Below are positions 23,126 through 34,032 of a DNA stretch of 64,000 nt, in pieces (positions within the stretch are counted from its first letter, which is position 1; the number at the start of each line of letters is the position of its first letter). The DNA lies in NCBI GenBank assembly GCA_015680685.1, contig MNCI01029492.1, forward strand, positions 505,638-569,637, written 5' to 3'. Under the pieces are notes generated by a model. The model had not been told where the DNA came from, made no database searches, and saw only the letters and a program-made list of their open reading frames with translations. Both the position numbers and the translations under genes were made by a program. The DNA comes from Gnetum montanum (Eukaryota; Streptophyta; Gnetopsida; Gnetales; Gnetaceae).

Positions 23126-25565
23126 GACTATGCAGATCTTGGGAGGTGTTTAGTTTGAATGGTTCTTAAAAAGAATATATGTAGAGGATGAAAGAGAGAC
23201 AGGGTGATTAACCACATAAGTTGGTGAAGAATTCATAGGGCTATTGGTTCGGAAGAATGATCTTTTCTAATTTTGGGTTCTAAACCACTCAATGGAGGAA
23301 TTGGTTGTAAGTTAACAATCCTAGTAGCATTACATTACTATAGCTATTTAAGAAATTTTCCCTGCATGGATGAAATATAAAGTAATTGGGTTGAGAGAGA
23401 AGAAACATGTGTTGAAGGATGAGGAGGGTGATAAGGATATGGGGATTCCTCTCTAGGAGATGAAGAATGAGTTTTGTAATACTTTGGAGGGTAGTAGTGA
23501 TGCTAAAAAGAGGCATGATTGGAAGAGTCACGCAGGGACATGGGTTGTTGAACATAGTACCCATATGGATCTAGCTGCTTGTAAGGGTAATACTACCTTA
23601 ACAATGGCATCCCTCATAACTGTGGATGTTGCCACTACTAATACTACTCATATGGTTATGGTGGAGCTCCACTTGGATAATAAGCACATTGTTGTTGGTG
23701 GAATTGCCTTGGATTGCCTTGAGGATGAGGTAATATTTTGGGTTCTTACCTTTTTACTAGTCTAGAATTCAAAGCATACACCACATATTCCTACAAGTGT
23801 GACATAATAGGACAACATCCCTTAGGATGTTCATCTTGGTAGATGTCACACCCACCATCATCATCTGATTTTGACTCTACAAACTCTTCTACTACAACAA
23901 CTTTGCCCTTACCCCTTTGGTAGGCACATTTAGCTTCCTTTCTTCTCCCGCAAGCATGATCACTACCTTGCTTTTGGATTCCTCTGTAATTTTTAGAGTA
24001 GTTTGGAATTTTTCATCCAAATATTCTCACATGTTGTCCACCTTAGTTGAAATTTCAGAAATAGATTTTCGAATTAGTAAGGTTTTTCCCTACACCACTT
24101 CATCAAGTGGTGCCTCCCCCTCACTGTCATAGAATCGAACTTCCCTTTTTTTGATGGAAGGATCCTAGTTATATTCTTCAATACTTTCTTGTTTTCTCAA
24201 TTCACCTTCTTCTTTTGCAACCTACTCAATTAGACTTTGAATCTAAGGGACCCTTCGTTCTGATAGTCTTCCTTGGGTATAGACCCTAAGGGCTCTCTTT
24301 GTTTTTGATCAGAGCCAATCTATGATATGGCGAAGCTACTCTTGTTGAGAATAACCATGGTCAGGACATCTATGCAAAATAGAGTAATACTTGTCCATGA
24401 TTGCATCCAAGGGTTCGCATGTTCCTTGACAGCCTTGGGTTTGCTTTTTTAAATTGGACACTCTGGAGTATGTATGATATTTTTCATTGAACAACTCAAG
24501 CATTGTACTCCATTTGCAAATTAATTTTGGCTCGAAAGAGTGGTACCAACTTTTTGCTTCTTTTGTAAGTGTCTTGGGAAATAGCTTAAGTTTTTTCTAG
24601 TCATTCTCTATAGTTTGCAAGGCACAGGCATTATGAAATGCTTAGAGATGGGTTTGTAGATCTGAGTTATATCCCCCCTCAAATCTAGGGATATTGATCA
24701 TATCCAACCTCTTGATTTTGCAATCTTTCACATGTCTAGTTGGAATTTTGACTACCTCTAAAATGTTTAGCATGCTTCAAGTTGCAAGAAAAGGCTCATC
24801 ATCATCATGATTTTAATGACTCATATGATGAACTTTACTATTCCTTCATTCATGGTGGGGCCTATGATCATTGTCCTGCCATTCACGTCCATCACGGTTT
24901 TGTCCCCTACGATTTCAATTAGATTCAAAGGAGGAAGAAGAAGATGTAAATGAAGAGGGTGAAGAGGGAGGAGGACTACCACCACCATGGTGTTTTCCAT
25001 CTTCTCTTTGCTTGTCATGGTCATGATCATTAGGTTTATCATCATCATAATGCTTGCTTGAGTCCTTGCTTTGACTTCCACTTTTGCTTGAACCCATATT
25101 GTTTATAGTAGACTACAAGTTTGGGTTCAAGCTCCCTTCACTAGAGTCAAGGGATGGAGAATCTTCATGTTGAGAACCCCAAAAGGGAGGGTCATCCTTG
25201 TTGTTTTGATTCAGTAGGAATAAGGGGTTAATGAACCGTTTCCCATTCGTAGCTTCATGGCACTTCTGGTTTCGATCTCGTTTGCATTGTGTTTTCGTGG
25301 GATGGTAGTCCCAGTAGTCCTACACAACATATTCATCATGAAGATCCTGGATGCCCAACCTCTTAAGAGCTTGGAGCAACATCCTAGAAACAAATTGGTT
25401 GAGAGGCAACACAATGTTACCCTCCATATATCTCCATTGTAGCTATTCATCCTGATGCAGGATAAAGGTGAAATCAGGTACAAACTCATTTGGATGAGTG
25501 TACACCACTTTGAATTCTTAGGGCATTGGCAGATTTGATTCATCATGCCTATGAGAAGAAGACAT
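23126..25565 (-). pseudogene. gag pseudogene of B
   Basis: ATG at 25565 (MSSSHRHDESNLPMP, then a stop). The N-terminal HPNEFVPDFTF-like block is at about 25470-25505, the Gag domain lies around 24250-24750, and the zinc knuckle is at about 23815-23860. There the second cysteine is changed (C-D-I-Y). A Pro/Gln/Tyr-rich tail follows. Order and motifs match E1 residue block by residue block; the frame is broken many times. Confidence 0.8.
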
Positions 25566-25678
25566 TTTGGATTAAAAGAAAAATTCAATGTGCTTTAATT
25601 AGTGCAACTTTAGGGTTTGTTCCAATGATCTTAACTAATATTCACTAAGTCCTAGATAGCGTATGTATCAAACTACAA

Positions 25679-25697
25679 GTCCTCGTTAATAGTGCCA
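25679..25697 (-). promoter_or_regulatory. Decayed tRNA-Asp primer binding site of B
   Basis: Minus strand TGGCACTATTAACGAGGAC, still alignable to the perfect site of E1 (TGGCGCCGTTGCCGGGGA), one base from the LTR end. Most changes are C to T or G to A. The 113 bases to the gag start (25566-25678) are leader. Confidence 0.75.
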
Positions 25698-26501
25698 ATG
25701 ATGGATGATGAATAGACCCTATGCCCAACCATATGAATCACTAAGCATTCACGCATATTTCGGTTGAATTCTATAGTCTTATAGCCTTCTAAGTATACTA
25801 ATCTCTAGGAAGTGAAACTAACCATTGCAATTGTTGTCTTCCCAATTAAACTTGTGAAATGCAAAGGTATGGTTAAGTGCAACTGAGGCATATGACTTTT
25901 ATCATTTTTTTTCATTTTATGTTCGAAGTCACCTAAGAACAAAGAATAAATAATGAGAGGTATTTAATTGCTAATTTAATCTAAATAGCTAATATTTAAC
26001 TAATTTTAACATAAGCATCTGTTCCCACTTACCATACACATCTTGAACACGTTTAACACTACTGGGTTACCAAATGTTAAGCGTTACTAGGATTACCAAG
26101 TGTCAAGTGTATGCTCGAAGTGGTCATACTTATGTGCTTAATTAATCACTATTTAATTTAGCTTAGTCTAGCTTAATTAATTACTTAATTACTTAAAAAT
26201 TAAAGGAAATTACCTAAAATATTAAATGCATGAAGGAAATAATTAATCTATTTCAAAGTGTTGCAAGGTTTATAAAAAAGCTCATCTTTATTATTGCACA
26301 CATTACCATGCTTAGGTACAATAGTGCTTGAATGAAGATCCATACACACTTTGACTCCTACTACAGGCACTTAGAAAAATACTCTAACTTCTAAATGACA
26401 AAACTGCAAGAGCTTCACTACGACTATGAGACTTATTACCATAAATGCAGTTGGTGAGCATATATTTATAGGCAAAATAGGGAGCCCCATTGAAGGGTAT
26501 G

Positions 26502-27956
26502 TGAAACACCGTGAAAATTGCGGGTCGGCCTCAGGCAAAGATTCGCAATTCAGGCAAGGGCGCATGTCAGAATTCCAGAAGGGAGAGTAAGATAGAGCAA
26601 CACCACGAGGCGCGTAGCATCAAGTCCTCAACTGCTTGTGCAGATTCCTAATCTTTCTATGCTTTTTCTGTTTATGCTATATCACGCGATGCAATGTAAT
26701 GGCGTTTAGCTTGATCCTGTTTAAACATAGTCCAGCATCAGAAGGCTAGTTACTTAGGCATAGGGAGAGGCTTGAGCAGCGTAATATGCGACTTCTTGTG
26801 TATTTTGCTAAGTCTTTGGTGTAAGGTCAGTTTTACGCTCTGTTATGCACGGAAGCGTAATGCACTTCAAAACAGTCGAAGGCAAAGTCTAAGGAAGTGC
26901 GATTGCTCATCATACGCTCATCACGCAACGTAGCGTATCACAGCGTTTTGCATCGCCAAGTTAGACATCGTTTACGCTTCATTACGTGCGGCTGCGTAAG
27001 CGAGCATAAAACAGCTTGAATCCATCGTTTCCAGGTTATGTTACGCTCGTGCACGCAACACAGCGTGAATGAGCGTAATATAACTCAAAGACAGTTGAAA
27101 CACGCCCGACGCGCATCCCTTCTTTACATGCACAATATGCGAACGAGCGTATTGTGCGTAGTCATGAGGTTTGACACAAAAATGGTCAAACCAACAGTAC
27201 CCGAAACATTCGGGACACACGTCATCAGGGTTGCACCTTTTCCACAGAGCGTCACAGCCTATAAATACCCCAGTTGACAAAGATACGGGGGTTGGCAAAT
27301 CAAAGAAGGAAAGGCATTTTTTTGAGCACTGGAGCACTTATCACCTTTTGAGCAGAGATACAGAGAGCAGCGCTTTGGCAATTGTTGACAGCATCACCTT
27401 ACGGCAGAAACAGAGCACAGTTCGCTTCGAGCACCGGCGACAGGAGTAATCGTTCTGTTGGGGAAGACTCTATTGGTCAGAAATAGTTGATCAGTAGATG
27501 TCAGAGCTTGACCTTCCTTGCATCCCGGCTTTAGCCCACGAGGTAGATCGAACTTCTGTTTGGACAGCTTTCTTGTTGTTTTGTGCTTGTTTCATATCCA
27601 GTAATCGGGGTCTCCCAGTGTAACGAGATATACAAAATATACATTTTTTAAGTCAAAGCGTAGATCTTGAAACTACGTGTTTCTCTTATGTCAGCCTCCT
27701 CTTATCGTGTTTAACGTTATCTTCGTTCCAATTCATCTACATCATTTTCCCCTCGTTTTTGCGATTCCTTGAATCCGATCGTTTCATGAGATATTCATCG
27801 GTTTACTGATTAGTAAGTCCCTGTCTGATCAACAAGACCGTTCAGGGCACCGCAGATTTGTTTTTCCAGCATAGCCCTCACACGGATCCATGGTTAAAAC
27901 TGTGTACACGAAATTTGTTCGGTATTTTCCAGCTGCTGACGTTTTCTGTCGTTACA
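26502..27956. mobile_element. Solo LTR X of an unrelated family
   Basis: 1455 bp beginning TGAAAC and ending GTTACA, with a perfect 5-bp duplication GTATG at 26497-26501 and 27957-27961. No coding frame. It is richer in GC and CpG than its surroundings. A TATA motif CTATAAATAC at 27259-27268 suggests plus-strand orientation. Upstream of it, 26775-27165 holds a chain of inverted TTACGC/GCGTAA pairs. The family cannot be named from an LTR alone; a MITE is less likely because of length, TG...CA ends and the 5-bp duplication. Confidence 0.8.
26775..27165 (+). promoter_or_regulatory. U3 dyad array of solo LTR X
   Basis: Inverted pairs: TTACGC 26833 with GCGTAA 26855; TACGCTC near 26913 with GCGTA 26933; TTACGC 26972 with GCGTAA 26994; TTACGCTC 27041 with GAGCGTAA 27071. 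More single GAGCGTA copies follow to about 27150. The array ends about 100 bases before the TATA box. Confidence 0.6.
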
Positions 27957-28053
27957 GTATGCATCAACAGGTCAAACCCTACGTCGATAGGATCATGTTG
28001 ATGGGGTCATGTTCATAACATTCCATCGATGTGGCCAACCAAACGACTCATCA

Positions 28054-29900
28054 CTTGAGCTATGTGAGCATCATCAAAGTACAAGTATGAATCGAAATCC
28101 TCATGTGTTAGTGTCATAGTTGGGGGAGGAGTTATCTCTTTGTTATTTAGTTCCTTAGGGAGAGGTTAGATGGTTACAACAAAAAGGCTTAGATAGTAGA
28201 GTTGACGTAGGAAGGTGCACTATGGCTTGTCACTTAATAGAGTGTTGGACAAGGTAGAACATGTCAAATTCTTTTAGAAGTATTTTCCATTTTTCCATGT
28301 AGTTCTTATTGTAAGGATTAGTAGTGATAGATCGCAAGACATTGTCTTGGAAAATGATATGAACCTTTGCCCCTAATAGGTAGTATCACTATTTCTTAAT
28401 GGCAAAGACAAGGCCTAAACAAGATTTCTTGGTATTCATGTAATGCATTTCACAATCATAGAAAGGATGAGAGATGTATTAGATAAAGAGATTGATACAA
28501 TCTTCACATTATTGCCAAAGCATGACTACAATAGAGGAATTAGACTTAGAAATATAATAGTAAAAAGGAAGATCAAATTGAAGGGGATTAAATACAAGAA
28601 CGTTAGTGAGGATATGCTTGATTACGTTGAGAGCTCCTAGCCACTTCGAGTCTCAATTGAAATTTGTAGATTTTTTAAGAAGGTGAGAAATGAAATGAAA
28701 TTAATTAGTAAGATTGCATATGAAATGATGAGTAGATTGAAGTCTATCTTGCAAGATATGTATGTCTTTAAGACATTTAGGTGGTGGGAGGTTCGCACTT
28801 TTGGGGTTTAAGCATAGATTGTATTTATTGCAACAAGCTAAGACTATATCTAACTTAGTTAAGTCATCCACATAATTGTTGATAGTTTTGAATATTGTCT
28901 CACTAAAGATAAAATTCACGACTCATTGATATGTTGCTCTAACATTCTTATGTTTGAAAGGCATCTTTGTATAGCAAAAAATTTTGAAATTTTGAACATC
29001 ATGTTACTAAAGATAAAAGTCATGGCTCATTGATATGTTGCTCTACTATTCTTAAGTTCAAAAGGCTTCTTTCTATAGCAAAATGTTCTTAATGCAATCA
29101 TGAAAGTTATGAAGCATTGATGCTCAAGGTTGATTTGTATTTGACTGTAGCCTAAAAAGTTATCCATGAAACTAAGTAAAGTGTGACATGTCATTGTGTC
29201 TATGAGTTAATCAATGTTGGGTAACAAAAAGTCATCTTTCAATATTACTTTATTGAGATCATGAAAATTGATGCATATCATAATGGATCCATTTTTCTTA
29301 GGCACAACAACCATGTTGAATACCGAGTTAGAGTAGTCTATAGGATGTATGAATCTTGCGTTGTAGAGTTTGGTGATCTCATCTTTTGTAGTCAAGGCTA
29401 AATCAAGTTTGATCTTTTGGGCTTTTTGTTTGATGGGCTTAGACCCTTCCTCAGGTATGATGTTGTGTTGGACAAGAACAAGATCCAAACCTAGCATGTT
29501 ATCATATTCCCATGTGAAGGAGATAGAATTTTTAGGATTTAATCTTTGATGTTGTCAGGAAAATTTGCCCCCACTTATAGGGTAGTTTCCTTGTTTTAAT
29601 GATTCATTATGTCAAGCTCTAGTAAAGGATCATTCATTGGGATGGATTCACGATTCAAAAAAGGGATGTTAGTTTGAGGAATCAAGTCTTCCTCGATGAT
29701 GTTGAATGTAGAGGTGATAGAGTCAAAGGAGTCAAGCATAGAAAAATCAATTAAGTCCTCATTGAGAGGTTGGGTGATTTAGCCATGGGACCCTCCAAGG
29801 TGAGTGGTTCATATAGATGATGGAGTAGGACAAGATCCATGGCCTACAAAGCATAATTTGAAAGCTCCAAGTCATAGGTTTAATTCTAGTGGGCAATGCT
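28054..29900 (-). pseudogene. RT-RNase H of Tat-like element D (right half)
   Basis: Minus-strand reading gives LGLDLVLVQHNI, then KPIKQKAQKIK, VVVPKKNGSIMICINFHDLN and DDFLLPNID (29207-29497), the fingers of a gypsy RT in the Tat style (KPVKQK...VRMCVDFRDLNKASPKDDFPLPHID). YVDD is at about 28870. An RNase H C-terminal part has VHIIFQDNVLRSI and WKILLKEFDMFY at about 28265-28345. The beginning of a second RNase H (FDDAHIAQ) ends at the B insertion site and continues at 13394. Many stops. A roughly 90-bp piece of RT is duplicated in tandem (28905-29085). Upstream 29500-29900 may be decayed gag or protease; not resolved. Confidence 0.75.
28905..29085 (-). repeat. Tandem duplication inside D's RT
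   Basis: Two diverged copies of about 90 bp, both containing CTCATTGATATGTTGCTCTA (28922 and 29025). The second aligned copy would repeat the YQ-M-FIF segment of RT, so it arose after or during decay. Confidence 0.7.
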
Positions 29901-31598
29901 AAGTTATAAAGTTCGAACTAGACTATATACATTGGAGTGTACCTGTATTCCAGTTATTTCAAAGTTTCGTTGCCTTATAATAAAATAAAATAAAAAATAA
30001 TATAAAATAAAATTGATTAATGATGCTCCTAATATTACTATTTATGAAACTAAAACTACAATTTTTTATGTCTATAAGACCTTTTCAATTTATTGGAGGA
30101 GTTTCAAAATTCCTTTTCCAAAGTTTTTTTTGAAAAAATTATAACTTAGTGAGATCAAATTTAGCATACTAAGCCCACACTTTTACCAATAACCTAACAT
30201 CTTATTGTTTATATACATCTTTTTTAAGCCTTAGAAGTTCCAAAATCACGGATGACATTAAAATTCTAGTGAGGGAGCCCATAAATTAAATAATTTTAGT
30301 CAAGATCCGCTGCGAGGCTATGCATCAAAAGAATCCGATTCGTGGAAGCAAGGAATTGAGGATTCGTGATTTTGAACGTGTTTGGGTACGTGTGACTCAA
30401 GAAACAGTGGGGACAGGTTCATAGCCACGGACGTGATAGAGAAAATTTAAATATATTAGTTTTTTTAAAAATTAAATCTCATATATCATAAAAATACATT
30501 GTAAAATATAGAACAAGTACAATGTAAATCCAAAATATTGTTAATGCTTAAAAATTCCACAAAAGATTGCAATATCACCATTAAACTAAAGTAAGAAAAT
30601 TTGCAAAGGTATGGAGGGCATTGAATCCATTTCCTTACTCAAGAGCCATAATCTGGCCAAACATATAATTTCTGCAACAACCAAAATGACAGCAATAAAA
30701 TGAAACCCTTTTGTTGCTCAATCCAATATTTCCAAAAATGAAATTAAACCTCAAGCCTCAACCAAATTTATAAAAAATCAAGTCTACTAATACTTTGAAC
30801 ACTACTTGTGAGTACCACCGTAGGGACTACCTATGAGTAGCGAGTAGCGCCAAAAGGCCACGTTGAAGATGACTGCATTATAAGAAGACACAACTTAACT
30901 AAACTAGGCACAGCCCAGTAACTCACCTCACCTACAATGATTGAAAACCTTTCAGATGCTGAAAAATCGGCACTCGTCATGATGAAGGGGAAAGTAAAAA
31001 CAGAGCACCATGAACCGGTGGGCTTCGTTGCTTTACAAGTAAACAGATTTTTAAAAAAGTTGAAAAAGCATCCATCCGTCATCATGTTCATGACTCATGC
31101 CTCATGACGATGACCCTGTTTTCTTTTTTCTTTTTTCAGAGAGATATATGAGAAAAAGAGCAAAAACCAGCAATGAACAATAAACACGCGTGAATGTGAG
31201 TCATGGCGGAACCTTTGACGCTCCCAAATGCAGGCAAATCCATGCAAACGCAATGTTTTCCTGGCAAACTTGATTTCCGTATGACCCATACTTGTCCCTT
31301 CGGCCTTCGGTTACCATAGTAGCCCTTTCGTGATTTCCGTATGTTTATTGATTCGTACTCCCTTGTTTTCTGTGGTCCGTCTCATGCCTATGCCATGAAT
31401 CTTGATTGCTTGTTTGCCACTTAACAATGAAATGAAATATTTGGTATGATTCAGAACAGGAGAAGATACCTAAGATTTTAATGAAAAATGTCGACATCGC
31501 AAGAATTAAAAAGGCAAAGCTGTAGATTCAGATAGTCTATATGCAGAATTATTAAAGTGGGCAGGATCAACTATACATAAAGCTATTTAGCACATTAA
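29901..31598. other. Intergenic DNA, no gene recognised
   Basis: It contains a run of AAATAA/AAAT repeats near 29980-30015 and otherwise unremarkable sequence. About 30830-31300 is less AT-rich than the neighbourhood but gives only short frames. A TGATTTCCGTATG motif occurs twice (31268 and 31330). I see no supported feature. Confidence 0.4.
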
Positions 31599-31774
31599 AT
31601 TTAGCATTGGAGTAAGGTTAAAATCAACAATAGAAAACTAGTAAAGCTATTTTATTATAAAAAAAGGCGGATAAAAAAATTTGAACATTTAGCATTGGAG
31701 TAAGGTTAAAATCAACAATGGAAAACTAGTAAAGCTATTTTATTATAAAAAAAGGCGGATAAAAAAATTTGAAC
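31599..31774. repeat. 88-bp tandem duplication
   Basis: 31599-31686 and 31687-31774 are identical except for one base (CAATAG versus CAATGG). Each unit starts ATTTAGCATTGG and contains a run of A followed by GGCGGAT. The near identity shows a recent duplication directly upstream of the LINE fragment. Confidence 0.9.
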
Positions 31775-31785
31775 AATTATCAAAT

Positions 31786-32701
31786 GATCATTGGGAGTAA
31801 TATTTTTGCTGAGTTGTTGGGCATTCTACTAGAAAAAAGAATTAGCTCTTGGGCTGAAGATAACCAGGTCAAGACAAGATGTCAAGTAAATTTTAGGTAA
31901 AATCACTTCACCATTGATCACTTAGTTACTCTTAGACACTACATAGAGCTTGCAAAAATGCCTAATAAATAAGTTTTTATTTGTTTTATTGATTTTGCAA
32001 AAGCGTATGATCCAATGATTTGTACCAAACTTTGGTTGTGCTTGCATAAAATTGTCCTTCCCTTAGATTTTATTATAGTAATTGAAAGATTGTATCAGGA
32101 AGTTATTATTGAAATTATAGACAACACTTTAAAGGAAAAATTTCAATTCTAAAGTAAAAATAGGGTTAAAAGCAAGGTTCTTCACTTTTTCCAACCTTCG
32201 TTGATATCTTATTGATGAAATGCATACATGGTTATGCAACAGGAAAAATAGCCACGCTATTAGATTATATCATAAGTAGTGAATCTTCTTTTATATGTAG
32301 ATGATGTTGCCTTGATCTCCACTATTGTTGAAGGTATGCAAAATATGTTGCAAAGTTTAGAAAATTACTATTATTCATTTGGTTTGCAAGTGAATATAGA
32401 TAAAATCAAGTTGATGATCTAGGATACAAGAAATAATTATTACAACTTCCAATTTGGAGGTACCAATGTACAAATAGTAGATTTTTAAAAATATTTGAGT
32501 GTCACTTATATGAATAATTACATGTGGGGGAAATGTATCAAAGAAAGAATAGCAAGAGGTTTCAAGGCTCTATATGCTTTCAAAACCAAGTGCAAGGATT
32601 TAAGACTTTGGGCTTGGAAGGTAAAAAAATAAATTTTTTAGACTATCATCTATTCTACTATTTGGTATAAATCTCTTGTTTGGGGACTTGCTTTTAGTGT
32701 T
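31786..32701 (+). pseudogene. LINE-type reverse transcriptase fragment
   Basis: Plus-strand reading gives LLEKRISSWAEDNQ, TIDHLVTLRHYIELAK, FICFIDFAKAYD (about 31975-32010), CLHKIVLPLDFI, and NLLLYVDDVALIS (about 32280-32320), then SFGLQVNIDKIKLM and a KYLSVTYMN block. These are non-LTR RT motifs in order, with the FxDFxKAxD and YxDD aspartates present. Stops and a frameshift after FFQP inactivate it. The 5' part, any endonuclease and ORF1 are absent. Element E's left LTR cuts it at 32702; whether 38320 onwards is its continuation is unclear. Confidence 0.7.
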
Positions 32702-33586
32702 TGATGAGTGGCTAGGTACCCCTACACTCAACCATATGAATACGAGTGTTCACGCATGATCCAGTTGAACTTCGTAGATGGGCTAGTTGTGGTATTTAAA
32801 TAGTCACACATTGATCACAGTTCGCTGTCTTCCCACCTAGACTAGTATTTGCTTTGTCACGTATGGTTTAGTCCAGAGTGTGGTGTACGATGTGGTCCTA
32901 AACTAGTGCTACTCCCAGAGACAATGGAGGTAACCTTGTTTAAGCTAATAGGGAATGGGAGAAGAAAATCTAAGGTAGCCTAAGTGCGATGAGCATCCAT
33001 CCTTAAAATCATCCATACACATCTTGGACCTTATGTACTACTTTTGGGATTACCAAGTGCATGTTACTTAAGCACTCCTAGATAAACTACTAGGATACCA
33101 AGTAGTCACACTTAAATGCTTGTGATTAAGTCGTACTCATTCTGCGTTAATAACAGGGATAGTAAATGAAGGTAAAGAAATATTAATTAAGAAAACAATA
33201 AATAACAATAACAATTAAGCAATTAAAACTAAGTGAATATTGCAATGATAAAGTAATTTCAATCTTTATTACTGATCATGTGCATGTCCAAGTATGTCAC
33301 ACTCAAATAAAGGTTCCGTACAATTACAATCATCACATTGTGGGCATGCACTAGGGAAAGAATTGAAATGAACTAAAAATGAACAAAAAGACTACTTCTA
33401 CACTTACTAACTCTTCCTTCCTATGCGCCTAAATGTGGTATTTATAGGCTTACACAGGAACCAGGATATCATGTATTTGATATCGTTATCCAGGCTGCAA
33501 TATCGCGTACCTGATATCGAGGGTCCGATGTCAAGGATCTGATGTCAAGGGTCCAATGTCAGTACTTGACAAACCATGATTCATTA
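32702..33586 (-). repeat. Left LTR of E (family C, inverted)
   Basis: 885 bp, TGATGAGTGG...TCATTA, followed by TACCCCC, the polypurine tract in reverse. Its U3 (about 33465-33570) has GATATC dyads followed by several GATGTCAAGG-like units. The right LTR has different U3 content. Confidence 0.85.
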
Positions 33587-34032
33587 TACCCCCATGACTA
33601 CATAACAACTTATCCTCTAGTCAAAGAAAGTGAGGAACAAGTTCATTCAATTATAAACATGGGATAGGTATGAGATTATTGAATGACCATGGACTGTTTC
33701 ATGCCGCAATGTGGGACTAAACAAAATTTGGACACATACTCAAAAGACAAAACTTGTGGAACTCATGGGATTCCCAGTGGTGGTGGCTCCTCCATGGGTG
33801 CCTTTCCCTTGTCCTACGTGTCAAGCTTATGAGATTAATACCATTGAAGAAGCGCCCAACGTTTCTCCTCTTCTATCCAAGGATTATGAGCTATCCATGC
33901 TGATGTTCCAATGTTTGATGGAGTCAGCACTTCCCATAAACATGAAAGCTAAGGGAACACTTGATTGGCCTTGACATGCCATGCCACAAATAGCCATTGT
34001 TCCTCTTCATAGGCTCAGGCCCTAACCTCTCC
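33587..34032 (-). repeat. Inverted copy of the family C 3' internal end
   Basis: On the minus strand this is the stretch between 3' ORF and LTR. It is homologous to 37046-37485 read on the plus strand, with homology ending at GGAGAGGTTAG. The protein-like frame readable on the plus strand here is the antisense of the 3' ORF tail and is not a gene. Confidence 0.7.

Larger units (their letters stand above)
13395..28053 (-). mobile_element. B: complete Athila-like Ty3/gypsy element with two nested solo LTRs
   Basis: Bounded by LTRs (13395-14252 and 25699-28053) and a perfect 5-bp duplication CTTGA at 13390-13394 and 28054-28058. Read on the minus strand the order is 5' LTR, PBS, gag, protease, RT, RNase H, integrase, T-rich noncoding region, 3' ORF, polypurine tract, 3' LTR. 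All frames carry stops. Two later insertions, at 21113-21930 and 26502-27956, each have their own 5-bp duplications. Without them B is about 12.4 kb. Confidence 0.9.
25699..28053 (-). repeat. 5' LTR of B, split by solo LTR X
   Basis: Two parts, 25699-26501 and 27957-28053, together about 895 bp after subtracting the 1455-bp insertion and its duplicated GTATG. It ends TCATCA before the right CTTGA target copy. Its CATCAA/TTGATG U3 segment is cut by the insertion and resumes at 27962. Confidence 0.88.

Noticed and set aside
27038-27449. Overlapping 79-98-codon frames in solo LTR X
   Set aside because: Both strands are open because of the GC-rich repeat units; no motif, and the region is LTR U3/R.
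33711-33974. Plus-strand 87-codon frame with a homologue at 37104-37322 on the minus strand
   Set aside because: Similarity between the two comes from the inverted DNA repeat; both are antisense to the 3' ORF tail of family C.
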